This document shows, in pieces, positions 23,606 to 32,507 of a stretch of 32,940 nt of DNA. This DNA is from Burkholderiales bacterium. GTDB taxonomy: Bacteria > Pseudomonadota > Gammaproteobacteria > Burkholderiales > Casimicrobiaceae. Every line of letters starts with the position of its first letter. Position 1 is the first letter of the stretch. The position numbers were made by a program, and so were the translations under genes. Location of the stretch: positions 1-32,940 of the forward strand of contig JADLEZ010000539.1 in assembly GCA_020845855.1 (NCBI GenBank). Direction: 5' to 3'. The notes under the pieces were generated by a model that had not been told where the DNA came from, made no database searches, and worked only from the letters and a program-made list of their open reading frames with translations.

Positions 23606-26600
23606 TAAGCCGTGCTCCTTCGGGATCGACGAAATGCGGCGACCTCACGCGTACCGCTCTGACTTCGCCGCGCATCGGGAAGACGGCATCGATGACCTGC
23701 CCCTCGCGTGCCATCCCGCCGGACACGAACCCCAGTGCGACGTGTCTGCCTAGCGACGGCGAGAAGGTCACCGATGAGACGAATCCGATGCCGTGGCCGT
23801 GGTGGCGTCCCGGCTCGCAGAGTATTGCTCCGGCACGAAGCGCGGCGTCGCCGGTCGCGGCCTCGAGTCCCACGAGCTGCGGCCTTGCTTCGTCGGCGAG
23901 CCCCTCGCGCTGCATCAGGGCACTCCCGATGAACGGCTTCTTCCTGCTTGCCATGCGCGCGAGCCCCATATCGGCCAGCGTCGTCCGGCCGTCGATTTCC
24001 GCGCCTGCAACGTGCCCCTTCTCGATGCGCAAGGCTCCCAGTGCCTCGACGCCGTAGATGATGAGATCGAACGCGCGCCCGGCATCCACGAGTGCCTGCC
24101 ACATCGCCTCGCCGCAGCGCGACGGCGCATAGACCTCGTACGCCATTTCGCCGGAGAAGCTGACGCGCAGGAGGCGCACGGGGATCGCGCCGATGCGTCC
24201 CTGCCTGACCCCCATGAAGGGAAACGCGTCGTTGCCGAAATCAACGTCGCGGGCAACGGAGGCGACGAGTTCGCGGCTGCGCGGCCCGGCCACGGCGACC
24301 CCGGCCCACTGGCTCGTCACCGAGGTCACCTGGACGCGAAGCGTCGGCCACGCGGTCTGCAGCAAGTACTCGAGGAACTGCATCACCTTGCCGGCCCCGA
24401 GCGTCGTGGTGGTCATAAAGTAGTGCTGCGCGGAGAGTCGTGACGTCGTGCCGTCATCGACGACGATGCCGTCCGGCCGCAGCATCACGCCATACCTCGC
24501 CTTGCCGACGGGTAGCGTGTCGAACGCGTTGGTGTAGACGCGGTTGAGGAATTCCGCGGCGTCGGGACCCTGGACGTCGATCTTGCCGAGACTCGACACG
24601 TCGACCATGCCTACGCCACTGCGCACGCCGGCGGCTTCGCGGATGTAGGCATCGCGAGCAGTTTCTCCGGGCTTCGGGTAGTACGAAGGGCGCAGCCACA
24701 ATCCCGTCGTGGCAAAAACCGCACCGTGTCGCGCGTGCCAGTTGTGCATCGGCGAGCGCCGCGTCGGCTTGAAGTGGAGGCCCGTCTCCTGCCCGGCGAG
24801 CGCGCCGATCGCGACCGGGCGGTACGGAGGCCGGAATGTCGTGGTGCCCAACGTCCCTATTGGCCGGCCAAGTATCTGCGCAGCAATCCCCAACGCGTTG
24901 ACGTTCGACGTCTTGCCCTGGTCGATGGCCATGCCGAGCGTCGTGTAGCGCTTCAGATGCTCGACCGATTCGTATCCCTCGCTCAGCGCAAGGGCTATGT
25001 CGTCGTATTTGACATCGTGCTGGAGATCGACGAATTTCTTCCGGTATCCCGTGCCCGGAAGGTCCGGGACCATCCACACCGGAACGATGTCGGTCGACAC
25101 CGGTTCGTCGGGCAGCGCGATCGGTGGCAGAGTTGCCTGCCCCGATGTCGCGAAGCCGCAAACCTCAGCCGCGCGGGCGCCTTCGCGCGCTCCGCCCGCG
25201 ACGCGCTCGCGCAGAGCGAGCTCGCCGGATGCCGAGCCCGCGATACGATAGCCGTCGGGGAACTTCTCCGCGATGAACATCGCGCGCTTCACATCATAGA
25301 CCGGCCGGACGCCGCGCTGACCCAGAAGCTGCAACGTGGGCGACCATCCACCGGAGACCAGCAGTAAGTCGCAGGCCAACCGCGGCTTCGCAGCTCCGAG
25401 CGCAACACGGACTGGATCGAACGCGCACACATCGACGCTGCTAACGCGCTTGCCGCCGTTGGCACGCGCGACAGCGGATCCGACGTGCAACGCAATTCCC
25501 GCCTGCCTCGCCGCACGCTCGAAATCCACGGAGACTGCACATCGGGCGTCGACCACGTTCACGTCAGCTCCCGCCGCCGCGAGGTCGAGTGCGGCGGCGT
25601 AGGCGGTGTCGTTGTTGGTGAAGACGACCACCTTGCGGCCCGGGACTACTGCATGGCGATTTGCATAGCAGCGCCCCGCCGATGCCAGCATTACGCCAGG
25701 CAGGTCGTTGTTGCCGAAGACGATCGGCCGCTCGAGCATCCCGGTGGCGAGGACCACCTGACGCGCTCGCACAATCCAGTATCGCTGACGGGGCTGGCCA
25801 GGCATCGGAACCGTCAGGTGATCGCCGACCCTCTCGATCAAGCCGAAGACCCGGTGGTCGAAAGCGCCGAATGCGGTGGTCCGTATCATCGTCCGGACGT
25901 TGGGAAGCGAAGCGAGCTCGGCGACGACCGCACCGAGCCATGCGTCGGTCTCCCCTCCGGCGGGCCTGGAAAGCAGCGAGCCGCCGAACTCGGCGCCATC
26001 CTCGACCAGCATGACGCGCGCGCCGCGCTGCCCAGCCGCCAGCGCGGCCGCGAGGCCCGACGGTCCACCTCCGACGACCAGCACGTCACAGAACGCGTGC
26101 CCCTTCTCGTAGCGATCGGGATCCGGCGCGAGCGGCGGTTCACCGAAACCGGCCGCCCGCCGGATGAATCGCTCGTAGAACATCCATGCGCCGCGGGTCG
26201 GGCCCATGAAGGTCTTGTAATAGAAACCGGCCGCGAAGATCGCCGAGAATCGGTCAATCACGCGCATCACATCAAAGTCGAGCGACGGCCAGCGGTTCTG
26301 GCTGCGCGCTTCGAGCCCGTCGAAAAGCTCGACAGTTGTCGCCGTGAGGTTTGGTTCGTGGCGATCCCCCTTGCGCAGGCTCACCATGGCGTTCGGCTCT
26401 TCGAGACCCGCCGTGTAGATGCCCCGCGGGCGGTGATACTTGAAGCTCCGCCCCACGAGGTGGACGCCGTTCGCGAGCAGCGCCGAGGCGAGCGTGTCGC
26501 CCGCAAATCCACTGTAGGCTCGCCCGTCGAAAGTGAAGACGAGGGGCAGCGTGCGGTCGATGCGCCCGCCCCGCTCGATACGATACGGCTGTGTGCTCAT
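23598..26600 (-). CDS. soxA: Sarcosine oxidase alpha subunit
   Basis: SoxA of 1000 residues has the family's domain order. A ferredoxin-like N-terminal domain (FAGDTLASALLANGVHLVGRS, about 32-51) lacks cluster cysteines, as usual. The NAD-binding Rossmann part begins with DVLVVGGGPSGLAAALAAG (172-190). A C-terminal GcvT-like folate-binding half follows (about 620-1000, with GVGMVDVSSLGKIDVQGPDAAEFLNRVYTN). The complex oxidises sarcosine or related N-methyl or secondary amines to glycine-type products and passes the C1 unit to tetrahydrofolate. In this context it may oxidise the amino acid released by the carbamoylases. Its ATG overlaps a TGA of a short frame that lies between soxD and soxA. 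Confidence 0.95.
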   Translation of the reverse strand: MSTQPYRIERGGRIDRTLPLVFTFDGRAYSGFAGDTLASALLANGVHLVGRSFKYHRPRGIYTAGLEEPNAMVSLRKGDRHEPNLTATTVELFDGLEARSQNRWPSLDFDVMRVIDRFSAIFAAGFYYKTFMGPTRGAWMFYERFIRRAAGFGEPPLAPDPDRYEKGHAFCDVLVVGGGPSGLAAALAAGQRGARVMLVEDGAEFGGSLLSRPAGGETDAWLGAVVAELASLPNVRTMIRTTAFGAFDHRVFGLIERVGDHLTVPMPGQPRQRYWIVRARQVVLATGMLERPIVFGNNDLPGVMLASAGRCYANRHAVVPGRKVVVFTNNDTAYAAALDLAAAGADVNVVDARCAVSVDFERAARQAGIALHVGSAVARANGGKRVSSVDVCAFDPVRVALGAAKPRLACDLLLVSGGWSPTLQLLGQRGVRPVYDVKRAMFIAEKFPDGYRIAGSASGELALRERVAGGAREGARAAEVCGFATSGQATLPPIALPDEPVSTDIVPVWMVPDLPGTGYRKKFVDLQHDVKYDDIALALSEGYESVEHLKRYTTLGMAIDQGKTSNVNALGIAAQILGRPIGTLGTTTFRPPYRPVAIGALAGQETGLHFKPTRRSPMHNWHARHGAVFATTGLWLRPSYYPKPGETARDAYIREAAGVRSGVGMVDVSSLGKIDVQGPDAAEFLNRVYTNAFDTLPVGKARYGVMLRPDGIVVDDGTTSRLSAQHYFMTTTTLGAGKVMQFLEYLLQTAWPTLRVQVTSVTSQWAGVAVAGPRSRELVASVARDVDFGNDAFPFMGVRQGRIGAIPVRLLRVSFSGEMAYEVYAPSRCGEAMWQALVDAGRAFDLIIYGVEALGALRIEKGHVAGAEIDGRTTLADMGLARMASRKKPFIGSALMQREGLADEARPQLVGLEAATGDAALRAGAILCEPGRHHGHGIGFVSSVTFSPSLGRHVALGFVSGGMAREGQVIDAVFPMRGEVRAVRVRSPHFVDPEGARLNV

Positions 26601-26793
26601 CGATCTACGCGCACGCCGCGGGGTGAGGCCGCTGCACCGCCTCCGAGGGGCGCAGACGCGAGCAGCGTGAAGCCGACCCTCGAAGGGTACGTCCGCGAGC
26701 GCCGCTTGCGGCCGACTCCATGACGCAACGTGCTATCCACCCATTCGTCGAGGCCGCGCAGCGGGCGTCTTGGGACGGTTTGGCGGCGCTCAT
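26597..26793 (-). pseudogene. Possible decayed small gene between soxD and soxA
   Basis: soxD and soxA usually follow each other directly, but here 190 bp separate them. One frame begins with an ATG overlapping the soxD stop (ATGA). Another ends with a TGA overlapping the soxA start (ATGA) and reads RPLRGLDEWVDSTLRHGVGR and onward, with a mildly basic and then hydrophobic stretch (VGFTLLASAPLGGGAAA), faintly like a signal sequence. One frameshift near 26765 would join them into a small gene of about 64 codons. It could also be plain spacer. I do not recognise a family. Confidence 0.25.
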
Positions 26794-27068
26794 GGTTGTG
26801 TTGCCCCGGGGCGCTCGCGCGCGAGCGTCACTGACCTGACTTCGTGGGTCACGGTATCGCGCACCACGAAGAGCCACTGTCGGCAGCCGTGCACATGCTG
26901 CCAGAATTCGTGGTGCTCGCCCATCGGGTTGTCCCTGATGAACACCCAGTCCGCCCAGCGATCGAGATCGGAGTCCGTGAGCTCCGGCATGCGGCACGTG
27001 GCGTCGCCGGCATAGACATACTCGACCTGGTCGCGCTCGCCGCAATACGGGCATGCGATTCTCAGCAT
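26790..27068 (-). CDS. soxD: Sarcosine oxidase delta subunit
   Basis: SoxD of 92 residues starts MLRIACPYCGERDQVEY. The zinc ligands expected of the family are Cys6 and Cys9 (CPYCG) and the HVHGCRQW segment (His60, Cys62), followed by VVRDTVTHEV. The track ORF starts 56 codons too early. It sits 10 bp after soxB. It is a small structural Zn subunit of the heterotetramer. The ORF 26605-27054 in the track is a frame shadow of it. Confidence 0.92.
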   Translation of the reverse strand: MLRIACPYCGERDQVEYVYAGDATCRMPELTDSDLDRWADWVFIRDNPMGEHHEFWQHVHGCRQWLFVVRDTVTHEVRSVTLARERPGATQP

Positions 27069-27078
27069 CGGCCCCCCC

Positions 27079-28335
27079 TCAGTGCGCCCATGGGGTCGGG
27101 CCCATACCCTTCTCGTCCATCTGGTAGCCACGCCGGAACCGGTCGAGCGTGAAGCGTGAATTGAGCTCGTGCGGCTCGTCGTTCGCCAGGGTATGGGCGA
27201 AGCACCACCCCGCTGCGGGCGTCGCCTTGAATCCACCGTAATTCCAGCCGCCGTCGATGTAGAGGCCGTCGATCGGCGACTTGCAGATGATCGGGCTGCC
27301 GTCCATCGTCATGTCCACAATGCCGCTCCACTGGCGGACGATGCGCAGCCGCGACGCGAGGGGAATGAGCGCCTTCACGTCTGCCATCGTCTCCTCGATC
27401 ACGGGTAGATCGCCGCGCTGGCCGTAGGAGTTGTAGTTCTCGAGATCGCTGCCCATCACCAAGCCGCCCTTGTCGTCCTGCGATACGTAGAAGTGCGCAG
27501 CGCCGAACGAGACGACCGAATCGAGCACCGGCTTCACAGGCTCGGTGACGAACGCCTGCAGCACGTGGGATTCGACCGGAAGGCGAAGTCCCGCCATTCG
27601 CGCCAGATGGCTCGTGTGCCCGGCCACGGCCAGACCGACCTTCTGTGCGCGCACGAGACCGCGCGTGGTCTCGACACCGACGATCCTGCCGCCATCACGG
27701 AGGAAACCCTTGACCTCGCAACCCTGGATGATGTCGACGCCGAGGCGGTCCGCCGCGCGCGCGTAGGCCCACGCGACCGCATCGTGCCGAGCGGTGCCGG
27801 CGCGCTGCTGGAAGAGCGCCCCGAAGATCGGGAAGCGCGCATGCTCCGAAAAATCCAGGATCGGGACTTTGCGCTGCACTTCCTCCCGAGTGAGGAGCTC
27901 CGCGTCGATGTCGTTCAACCGCATGATGTTGCCGCGCCGTGCTGCGGCGTCCATCTGCGCCGGCGAATGGCACAGGTTGAGCTGCCCCCGCTGCGACAGC
28001 ATCACGTTGAAGTTGAGGTCGAGGCTCATGCCTTCCCAGAGCTGCAGCGACTTCTCGTAGAATCGCGTGTTGCCGTCGATCATGTAGTTGGATCGGATGA
28101 TCGTCGTATTGCGGCCGGTGTTGCCGCCGCCGACGTATCCCTTCTCGATCACCGCGACACTCGTGACGCCGTGCTCCTTGGCCAGGTAATACGCGGTGGC
28201 CAAGCCGTGACCGCCGCCGCCGACGATCACGACGTCGTACCCGGGCTTTGACTCCGCGTTGCGCCACGCACGGGTCCAGCCCTGGTTCCCGCCCAGGGCC
28301 TTCCTGATCAGCGTAAGCGCGGAATAGTGCGTCAT
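27079..28335 (-). CDS. soxB: Sarcosine oxidase beta subunit
   Basis: SoxB of 418 residues is a DAO-family flavoprotein. The FAD-binding motif is VVIVGGGGHGLATAYYLAKEHG (36-57). TARHDAVAWAYARA contains His184, matching the histidine that carries the covalent FMN in known SoxB proteins. The C-terminal part has MTMDGSPIICKSPIDGLYIDGGWNYGGFKATP, typical of the family. It holds the amine-oxidising site and is unrelated to the thiosulfate-oxidising SoxB. The start overlaps the stop of the carbon-nitrogen hydrolase gene by 4 nt. This couples the amine oxidase to hydrolases that release amino acids from carbamoyl derivatives. Confidence 0.95.
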   Translation of the reverse strand: MTHYSALTLIRKALGGNQGWTRAWRNAESKPGYDVVIVGGGGHGLATAYYLAKEHGVTSVAVIEKGYVGGGNTGRNTTIIRSNYMIDGNTRFYEKSLQLWEGMSLDLNFNVMLSQRGQLNLCHSPAQMDAAARRGNIMRLNDIDAELLTREEVQRKVPILDFSEHARFPIFGALFQQRAGTARHDAVAWAYARAADRLGVDIIQGCEVKGFLRDGGRIVGVETTRGLVRAQKVGLAVAGHTSHLARMAGLRLPVESHVLQAFVTEPVKPVLDSVVSFGAAHFYVSQDDKGGLVMGSDLENYNSYGQRGDLPVIEETMADVKALIPLASRLRIVRQWSGIVDMTMDGSPIICKSPIDGLYIDGGWNYGGFKATPAAGWCFAHTLANDEPHELNSRFTLDRFRRGYQMDEKGMGPTPWAH

Positions 28336-29201
28336 ATCAAGGCGTCGTAACCCGGCTTACTGTAGTACTTCACGTAGAAGTCGTTGCGGATGTCGCGCAG
28401 CGTCGGCACTGCAATGCGCGCCTCGTCGACCAGCGCGAGATCACAATCGGCGGCGATGACGGCGTTCTCCTTATCGCCGCCGTGCGCGATAACCTCTCCG
28501 TGCGGATTGACGATCATGCTCTCGCCGAAATACTTCTTGTTGCCCTCGGGCCCGACGCGGTTCGAGTAGATGCAGAACATGCCGGTGTCGACCGCGCGCG
28601 CGGTATTGACGACGCTCCAGTGCACGCCGCCCGCATAGCCGGGTGCCGCCGTCGGGCAGAACATCATCTCGGCGCCCAGCATCGCCAGGATGCGGGAAGT
28701 CTCCGGGTAGCGGCGATCGTGGCAGATGATCGTTCCGAACCTCGCGTGCGGCTCGAACGTGGTCTCCCAGACCTTGAAGTCCTGGCCGGCGCGGAAATAC
28801 AGCTTCTCGAGGACCTGCACGCCCGCGACGTGCGTCTTCCGATAGTTGCCGACCACGGTGCCGTCGGGGCCGATTGTCGCAGCGGAGTTGTAGTAGATCC
28901 CGGGCGCCGCCTTCTCGAACATCGGAAAAATCACGTAGTTCTTGAACTTCTTTGTGAGTTTGCCGACGGCATCCGTCGAAGGACCGGGAATGGACTCCGC
29001 CTCGGGAAACAGGCTCACGTCCTTCTCTCCGTAGAAGCGGTCGTAGTCGGACGTGCAGAGCTCGCCAGCGACGATGATCTGGCAGCCGTCCTTCGACGCC
29101 TTCTCGATCAGCTTCAGTGTGCGGTCGAGCTTCTCCTGCACGCTCGTTCGCGGCATCGCTTTCTCCTGCAGTGCAGCTACCCTAATCATTCGTTTCGACA
29201 T
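28332..29201 (-). CDS. Carbon-nitrogen hydrolase (N-carbamoyl amino acid hydrolase / beta-ureidopropionase-like)
   Basis: From the ATG at 29201 (GGAG 8 nt upstream) this nitrilase-superfamily enzyme has 289 residues. The catalytic triad is visible: Glu47 in VAGELCTSDY, Lys122 in NYRKTHVAG and Cys160 in TIICHDRRYPE. The HDRRYPE context resembles carbamoylases more than nitrilases. It should cleave an N-carbamoyl or related amide bond in the cytoplasm, releasing ammonia and carbon dioxide or an amine. It follows the hydantoinase gene by 20 bp and overlaps soxB, so it is well placed to act between ring opening and amine oxidation. A second, different carbamoylase lies further upstream. Confidence 0.88.
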   Translation of the reverse strand: MSKRMIRVAALQEKAMPRTSVQEKLDRTLKLIEKASKDGCQIIVAGELCTSDYDRFYGEKDVSLFPEAESIPGPSTDAVGKLTKKFKNYVIFPMFEKAAPGIYYNSAATIGPDGTVVGNYRKTHVAGVQVLEKLYFRAGQDFKVWETTFEPHARFGTIICHDRRYPETSRILAMLGAEMMFCPTAAPGYAGGVHWSVVNTARAVDTGMFCIYSNRVGPEGNKKYFGESMIVNPHGEVIAHGGDKENAVIAADCDLALVDEARIAVPTLRDIRNDFYVKYYSKPGYDALI

Positions 29202-29221
29202 GTCGTAGTCTCCGTTGAAAA

Positions 29222-30601
29222 TCAATGACCCATCGCTTCGAGAAAGCGGGCCCGGCCCTTCGCAGCCTTGAGCTCGCCGTTCTCGAGCAGCACTTCACCT
29301 CTCTGCATCACTAGCTCCGGGGCCCCGAGCACACTGCGGTTCTCGTACATCGAGTAGTCGGTCTTGGTGTGCGTGCCGGCTGCGGTGATGATGTGCTCCT
29401 TCGTCGGATCGAAGATGAGCACGTCGGCGTCCGACCCTTCCTGCAGCACCCCCTTGCGCGGATAAAGCCCGAAGATCCGGGCGGGTTTCTCGGCCATGAG
29501 CTCGACCAGCCGGCAAAGACTCACACCGCGCCGGTTGAAGCCCTCGTCGTAGGTAACCGTGAACATGGTCTCCTGCCCCGGAAGGCCCGAGGCGGCGTCG
29601 AAGACGTTGCCAAAGCGCGGCTCCTTGCTCTTCAGCATGTGGCCGGCGGTGTCCGAGCCGATGACGTCGATCTTGCCCGCGTTGATCGCCTGCCACAGCG
29701 CGTCGACGTCGTCCCGTCCGCGCAGCGGCGGGCTCACCTTGGCGAGCGTGCCGAGACGCAGAGTGTCCTCGTTCGTCAGCGTCAGATAGTGCGTGCAGGT
29801 CTCCACGAAGATCGACGCCGAATTCCAGTTGCGGAACATGTCGATCACGTCCAGCGCTTCCTTCGTGCTCACGTGGACGATGTACATCGGGCAGCCGAGG
29901 ACGTTGGCAAAGCTCAGGATCCGGAACGTGGCTTCCGCCTCGGTGATCCCGGGTCGGGACGGACCGTACCATTCCGGTCCGGTCTTGCCCTCGGCCGCAA
30001 ATCCCTCCTCGAGGAAATCGCACAGGTCCCCGTTCTCCGCGTGGACGCAGAAAAGCCCCCCGTTGGCCTTCAGGGCGGACAGGATCCTGAGCAGGTCCCG
30101 ATCGCTCAGGTACATTCCCCGTTTCTTGTAGGCCATGAACCCCTTGAATGACCGGACGCCCCGGGCGCAGATCCTCGGAATGAGATTCTCCAGCTCGGCC
30201 ATATCACCTGCGACCAGACTGCAGTGCAGCCCGAAATCGATGACCGAATCCCGCGCTCCCTCCTCGATGAAGTAGTTCACCGCGTCCCAGAGATTACCCT
30301 CGACGCCCCACGCCTTGACCGCGCCGATATAGGGAATCAGCGTCGTGATTCCGCCATAGACTGCGGCCTTCGACAGCGTGTCCAGGCGGTCGGCGTACAC
30401 CGGGTGCAGGTGCGCCTCGACGATCCCCGGAAGCACAAACTTGCCCTTCGCATCGATGACGCGCCGCGCCTCCTTGCCGCTTCCGGGCAACTCGATGCTG
30501 TCGACGATCCCATTGCTTATGAACACGTCGGCCAGCCGCAACTCCTTGCTGTTGACCAGAACGCCGCCCCGGATCACCACATCACACGCGTCTTGCGTCA
30601 T
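29222..30601 (-). CDS. Hydantoinase/dihydropyrimidinase-family cyclic amidohydrolase
   Basis: This 459-residue metal-dependent amidohydrolase has the binuclear site of the family: His64 and His66 in GIVEAHLHP, carboxylated Lys153 in SFKGFMAYKK, His188 in VHAENGDL, His243 in VHVST and Asp317 in GSDTAGH. It is of the zinc-dependent hydantoinase, dihydropyrimidinase or allantoinase type and does not need ATP, unlike HyuAB-type N-methylhydantoinase. It would open a hydantoin or dihydropyrimidine ring to an N-carbamoyl amino acid, which the two neighbouring carbamoylases could cleave. GGGGGAG ahead of the ATG is a strong ribosome-binding site. Ring substituent and stereochemistry are unknown. Confidence 0.9.
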   Translation of the reverse strand: MTQDACDVVIRGGVLVNSKELRLADVFISNGIVDSIELPGSGKEARRVIDAKGKFVLPGIVEAHLHPVYADRLDTLSKAAVYGGITTLIPYIGAVKAWGVEGNLWDAVNYFIEEGARDSVIDFGLHCSLVAGDMAELENLIPRICARGVRSFKGFMAYKKRGMYLSDRDLLRILSALKANGGLFCVHAENGDLCDFLEEGFAAEGKTGPEWYGPSRPGITEAEATFRILSFANVLGCPMYIVHVSTKEALDVIDMFRNWNSASIFVETCTHYLTLTNEDTLRLGTLAKVSPPLRGRDDVDALWQAINAGKIDVIGSDTAGHMLKSKEPRFGNVFDAASGLPGQETMFTVTYDEGFNRRGVSLCRLVELMAEKPARIFGLYPRKGVLQEGSDADVLIFDPTKEHIITAAGTHTKTDYSMYENRSVLGAPELVMQRGEVLLENGELKAAKGRARFLEAMGH

Positions 30602-30656
30602 TGGAGCTCCCCCTTTTCGTCGACTGACCGCCCATGCTCGCGCACGCCGATGAGAC

Positions 30657-31601
30657 TCACCGCAGCGGATCGCCGGCGCCCGTGCGCTCGACGATCAGCC
30701 GGTAATGCTCGGGCCTGCGGTGCTTGGCGAAATTGAAGACGTGCTGCCTGAATTTGTCGGAGAGTCCCAGGTCGATCCGGGCCGCGATGACTTCGTCGCC
30801 TTCGCTGGTTGCCTGTGCGACGATCTCTCCCGTCGGGGCTACGATCACGGACCCGCCGATCATATGAAAGCCGTCTTCGCGGCCGCACTTCGCAGCAGCA
30901 CCGATCCAGAGTGCGTTCTGATAGGCACTGGCCTGGAGGCACAGCAGGTGCGTGAACATGCGCAGGTGCGCTGGCTCGTCCCAGTGGATGTTGTGCGACG
31001 GCGTGTTGTAGCCGAGGACCACGAGTTCTGCGCTCTGCAGCGACAGCACGCGGAACGTCTCGGGCCAGCGCCGGTCGTTGCAGATGCACATGCCGATGCG
31101 CGTCTGCCCTAGGCGCGAGACTCGGAAGCCCACATCGCCCACTTCGAAGAACTTCTTCTCCAGGTGCTGGAACGGCGCGTCCGGCTTGTGCTCGGCATGG
31201 CCCGGAAGGTGGATCTTGCGGTACTTCCCAATCACCTCGCCGTTCCGGTCGACCAAGATCGACGTATTGAACCGGCGTCCCTGCGGCGTCAGTTCCGCGT
31301 ACCCGAGACAGAACCCGATCTCCAGCCTGCGCGCTTCGTCAAATAGCGGCTGCACGGCGGGATTCGGCATCGTCTTCTCGAAGAATCGCCCGACCGCTTC
31401 CTCTTCGCTCATCCAGTAGCGCGGGAAGAACGTCGTCAACGCGAGTTCCGGGAACACGACGAATTCAGCCTGCAGCGCCTGCGCCTGGCGCATCATCTCC
31501 ACGAGGCGCGCGACTACCGCCTGGCGCGTATCGGCAAGATGGACCGGTCCCAACTGGGCGACGGCGAGACCGAGCGTCCTGATGGACCCGTGCGCGCTCA
31601 C
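30657..31601 (-). CDS. N-carbamoyl-D-amino-acid hydrolase
   Basis: This 314-residue nitrilase-superfamily enzyme closely matches the Agrobacterium D-carbamoylase pattern: CICNDRRWPETFRVLSLQ, VLGYNTPSHN, LLCLQASAYQNALWIGAAAKCG, SVIVAPTGEIVAQAT and HVFNFAKHRRPEHY. The triad is Glu52, Lys129 and Cys174. It hydrolyses N-carbamoyl-D-amino acids to D-amino acid, carbon dioxide and ammonia in the cytoplasm. It starts at GTG overlapping the iclR stop (GTGA) and is followed 55 bp later by the hydantoinase gene. D-specificity is inferred from family resemblance. Confidence 0.9.
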   Translation of the reverse strand: MSAHGSIRTLGLAVAQLGPVHLADTRQAVVARLVEMMRQAQALQAEFVVFPELALTTFFPRYWMSEEEAVGRFFEKTMPNPAVQPLFDEARRLEIGFCLGYAELTPQGRRFNTSILVDRNGEVIGKYRKIHLPGHAEHKPDAPFQHLEKKFFEVGDVGFRVSRLGQTRIGMCICNDRRWPETFRVLSLQSAELVVLGYNTPSHNIHWDEPAHLRMFTHLLCLQASAYQNALWIGAAAKCGREDGFHMIGGSVIVAPTGEIVAQATSEGDEVIAARIDLGLSDKFRQHVFNFAKHRRPEHYRLIVERTGAGDPLR

Positions 31602-32497
31602 GCCCCGCCCCTATCCAGTGGTTCCACGCGCCGTGCCGCCGCGAGCACCGGAGACGCTCGCCCATGGCGACCGGCGCGTGCCGCACCCAACGGCCGGCTC
31701 GACCCGTCCGAGCTCGCTGGTTCGCCCCGATGGCCGAGGGCCAGCGAGATCTGCTGTGCGCTGTTCATCAGGCGCGGAGCCAGATCGGCGATCAGTTCCT
31801 GGTTCATCCGCTGGGACGGCACCGATATGCCGAGTGCGGCCACGGCGAAGCCGGTGTGGTCGCGGATCGGCACCGCCAGGCCCCACACGTCGATGCGGTA
31901 TTCCCCTCGGTTGACCGCGTAGCCGAGCCGGCGGACCTCGCCGAGTTGCGCCAGCAGTTCGCTCTTCCGCGTGATGGTGGAAGGCGTGAACAAGCGCAGC
32001 TTGCCGCGCAGCACGCTTTCCACTCGTGATGGTGGCAGGAACGCCAGTAGCGCCTTGCCGTTGGCGACGCAATAGGCGGGAAGCAGTGCGCCCACCTCGA
32101 TGTTCGGGCGGATGGCGCGGGTGGAATCGAGCTTGTCGAGGAAGACGATCTGGTCCTTCTCCGTCAGTACGGTGAGGTGGACGGTCTCCTGCGTCGCGCT
32201 GTTCAACGCCTTCATCACCGGCCGCGCGATGTCGCGGATGTCGAGCCGCGACACGGCTCCATTGCCGAGCTCCCATATCTTCATGCTCAGCCGGTACTTC
32301 GCGGTCTCCGGGTCCCGCGTCAGGAACGACTGCTCGACAAGCGTAGCGACCAGCCGCGAGATCGAGCCCTTGGCGAGTCCGAACTGACGACTGAGCTCGG
32401 TGATGCCGAGCGGTCGGTCTGCCCGCGCAACGGCCACCAGGATTTCGAGGCCCCGCTGGAGCGATTGCACCGTCTTCTTGCGACTGCTGTCCTTCAC
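31598..32497 (-). CDS. IclR-family transcriptional regulator
   Basis: This IclR-type regulator has 299 residues from the GTG at 32497, with AGGAG 6 nt ahead. The N-terminal winged helix-turn-helix (about 10-75) reads SLQRGLEILVAVARADRPLGITELSRQFGLAKGSISRLVATL. The effector domain (about 85-255) ends in MNQELIADLAPRLMNSAQQISLALG. The last 45 residues or so are a Ser-, Arg- and Gly-rich extension, longer than the usual 250-260-residue family length. It is the first gene of operon B and overlaps the carbamoylase start. It is a likely regulator of the hydantoinase, sarcosine oxidase and transport genes, possibly with autoregulation through repeats upstream. The effector is unknown. Confidence 0.92.
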   Translation of the reverse strand: MKDSSRKKTVQSLQRGLEILVAVARADRPLGITELSRQFGLAKGSISRLVATLVEQSFLTRDPETAKYRLSMKIWELGNGAVSRLDIRDIARPVMKALNSATQETVHLTVLTEKDQIVFLDKLDSTRAIRPNIEVGALLPAYCVANGKALLAFLPPSRVESVLRGKLRLFTPSTITRKSELLAQLGEVRRLGYAVNRGEYRIDVWGLAVPIRDHTGFAVAALGISVPSQRMNQELIADLAPRLMNSAQQISLALGHRGEPASSDGSSRPLGAARAGRHGRASPVLAAARRVEPLDRGGA

Positions 32498-32507
32498 CGG
32501 CCTCTCC

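Noticed and set aside
26605-27054. 149-codon minus-strand ORF over soxD
   Set aside because: Its first half is a shadow of soxD in another frame; only the part after the soxD stop was considered as a possible decayed small gene.
27079-28335. soxB as a thiosulfate-oxidation (Sox) gene, given the SoxC-like enzyme nearby
   Set aside because: Sequence shows a DAO-type flavoprotein of sarcosine oxidase with soxD, soxA and soxG of the same complex; the shared name is coincidental.
29222-31601. Classical creatinine / N-methylhydantoin pathway
   Set aside because: The ring-opening enzyme is of the zinc amidohydrolase type, not the ATP-dependent HyuAB type, and no creatinine deaminase is present, so the pathway cannot be named.
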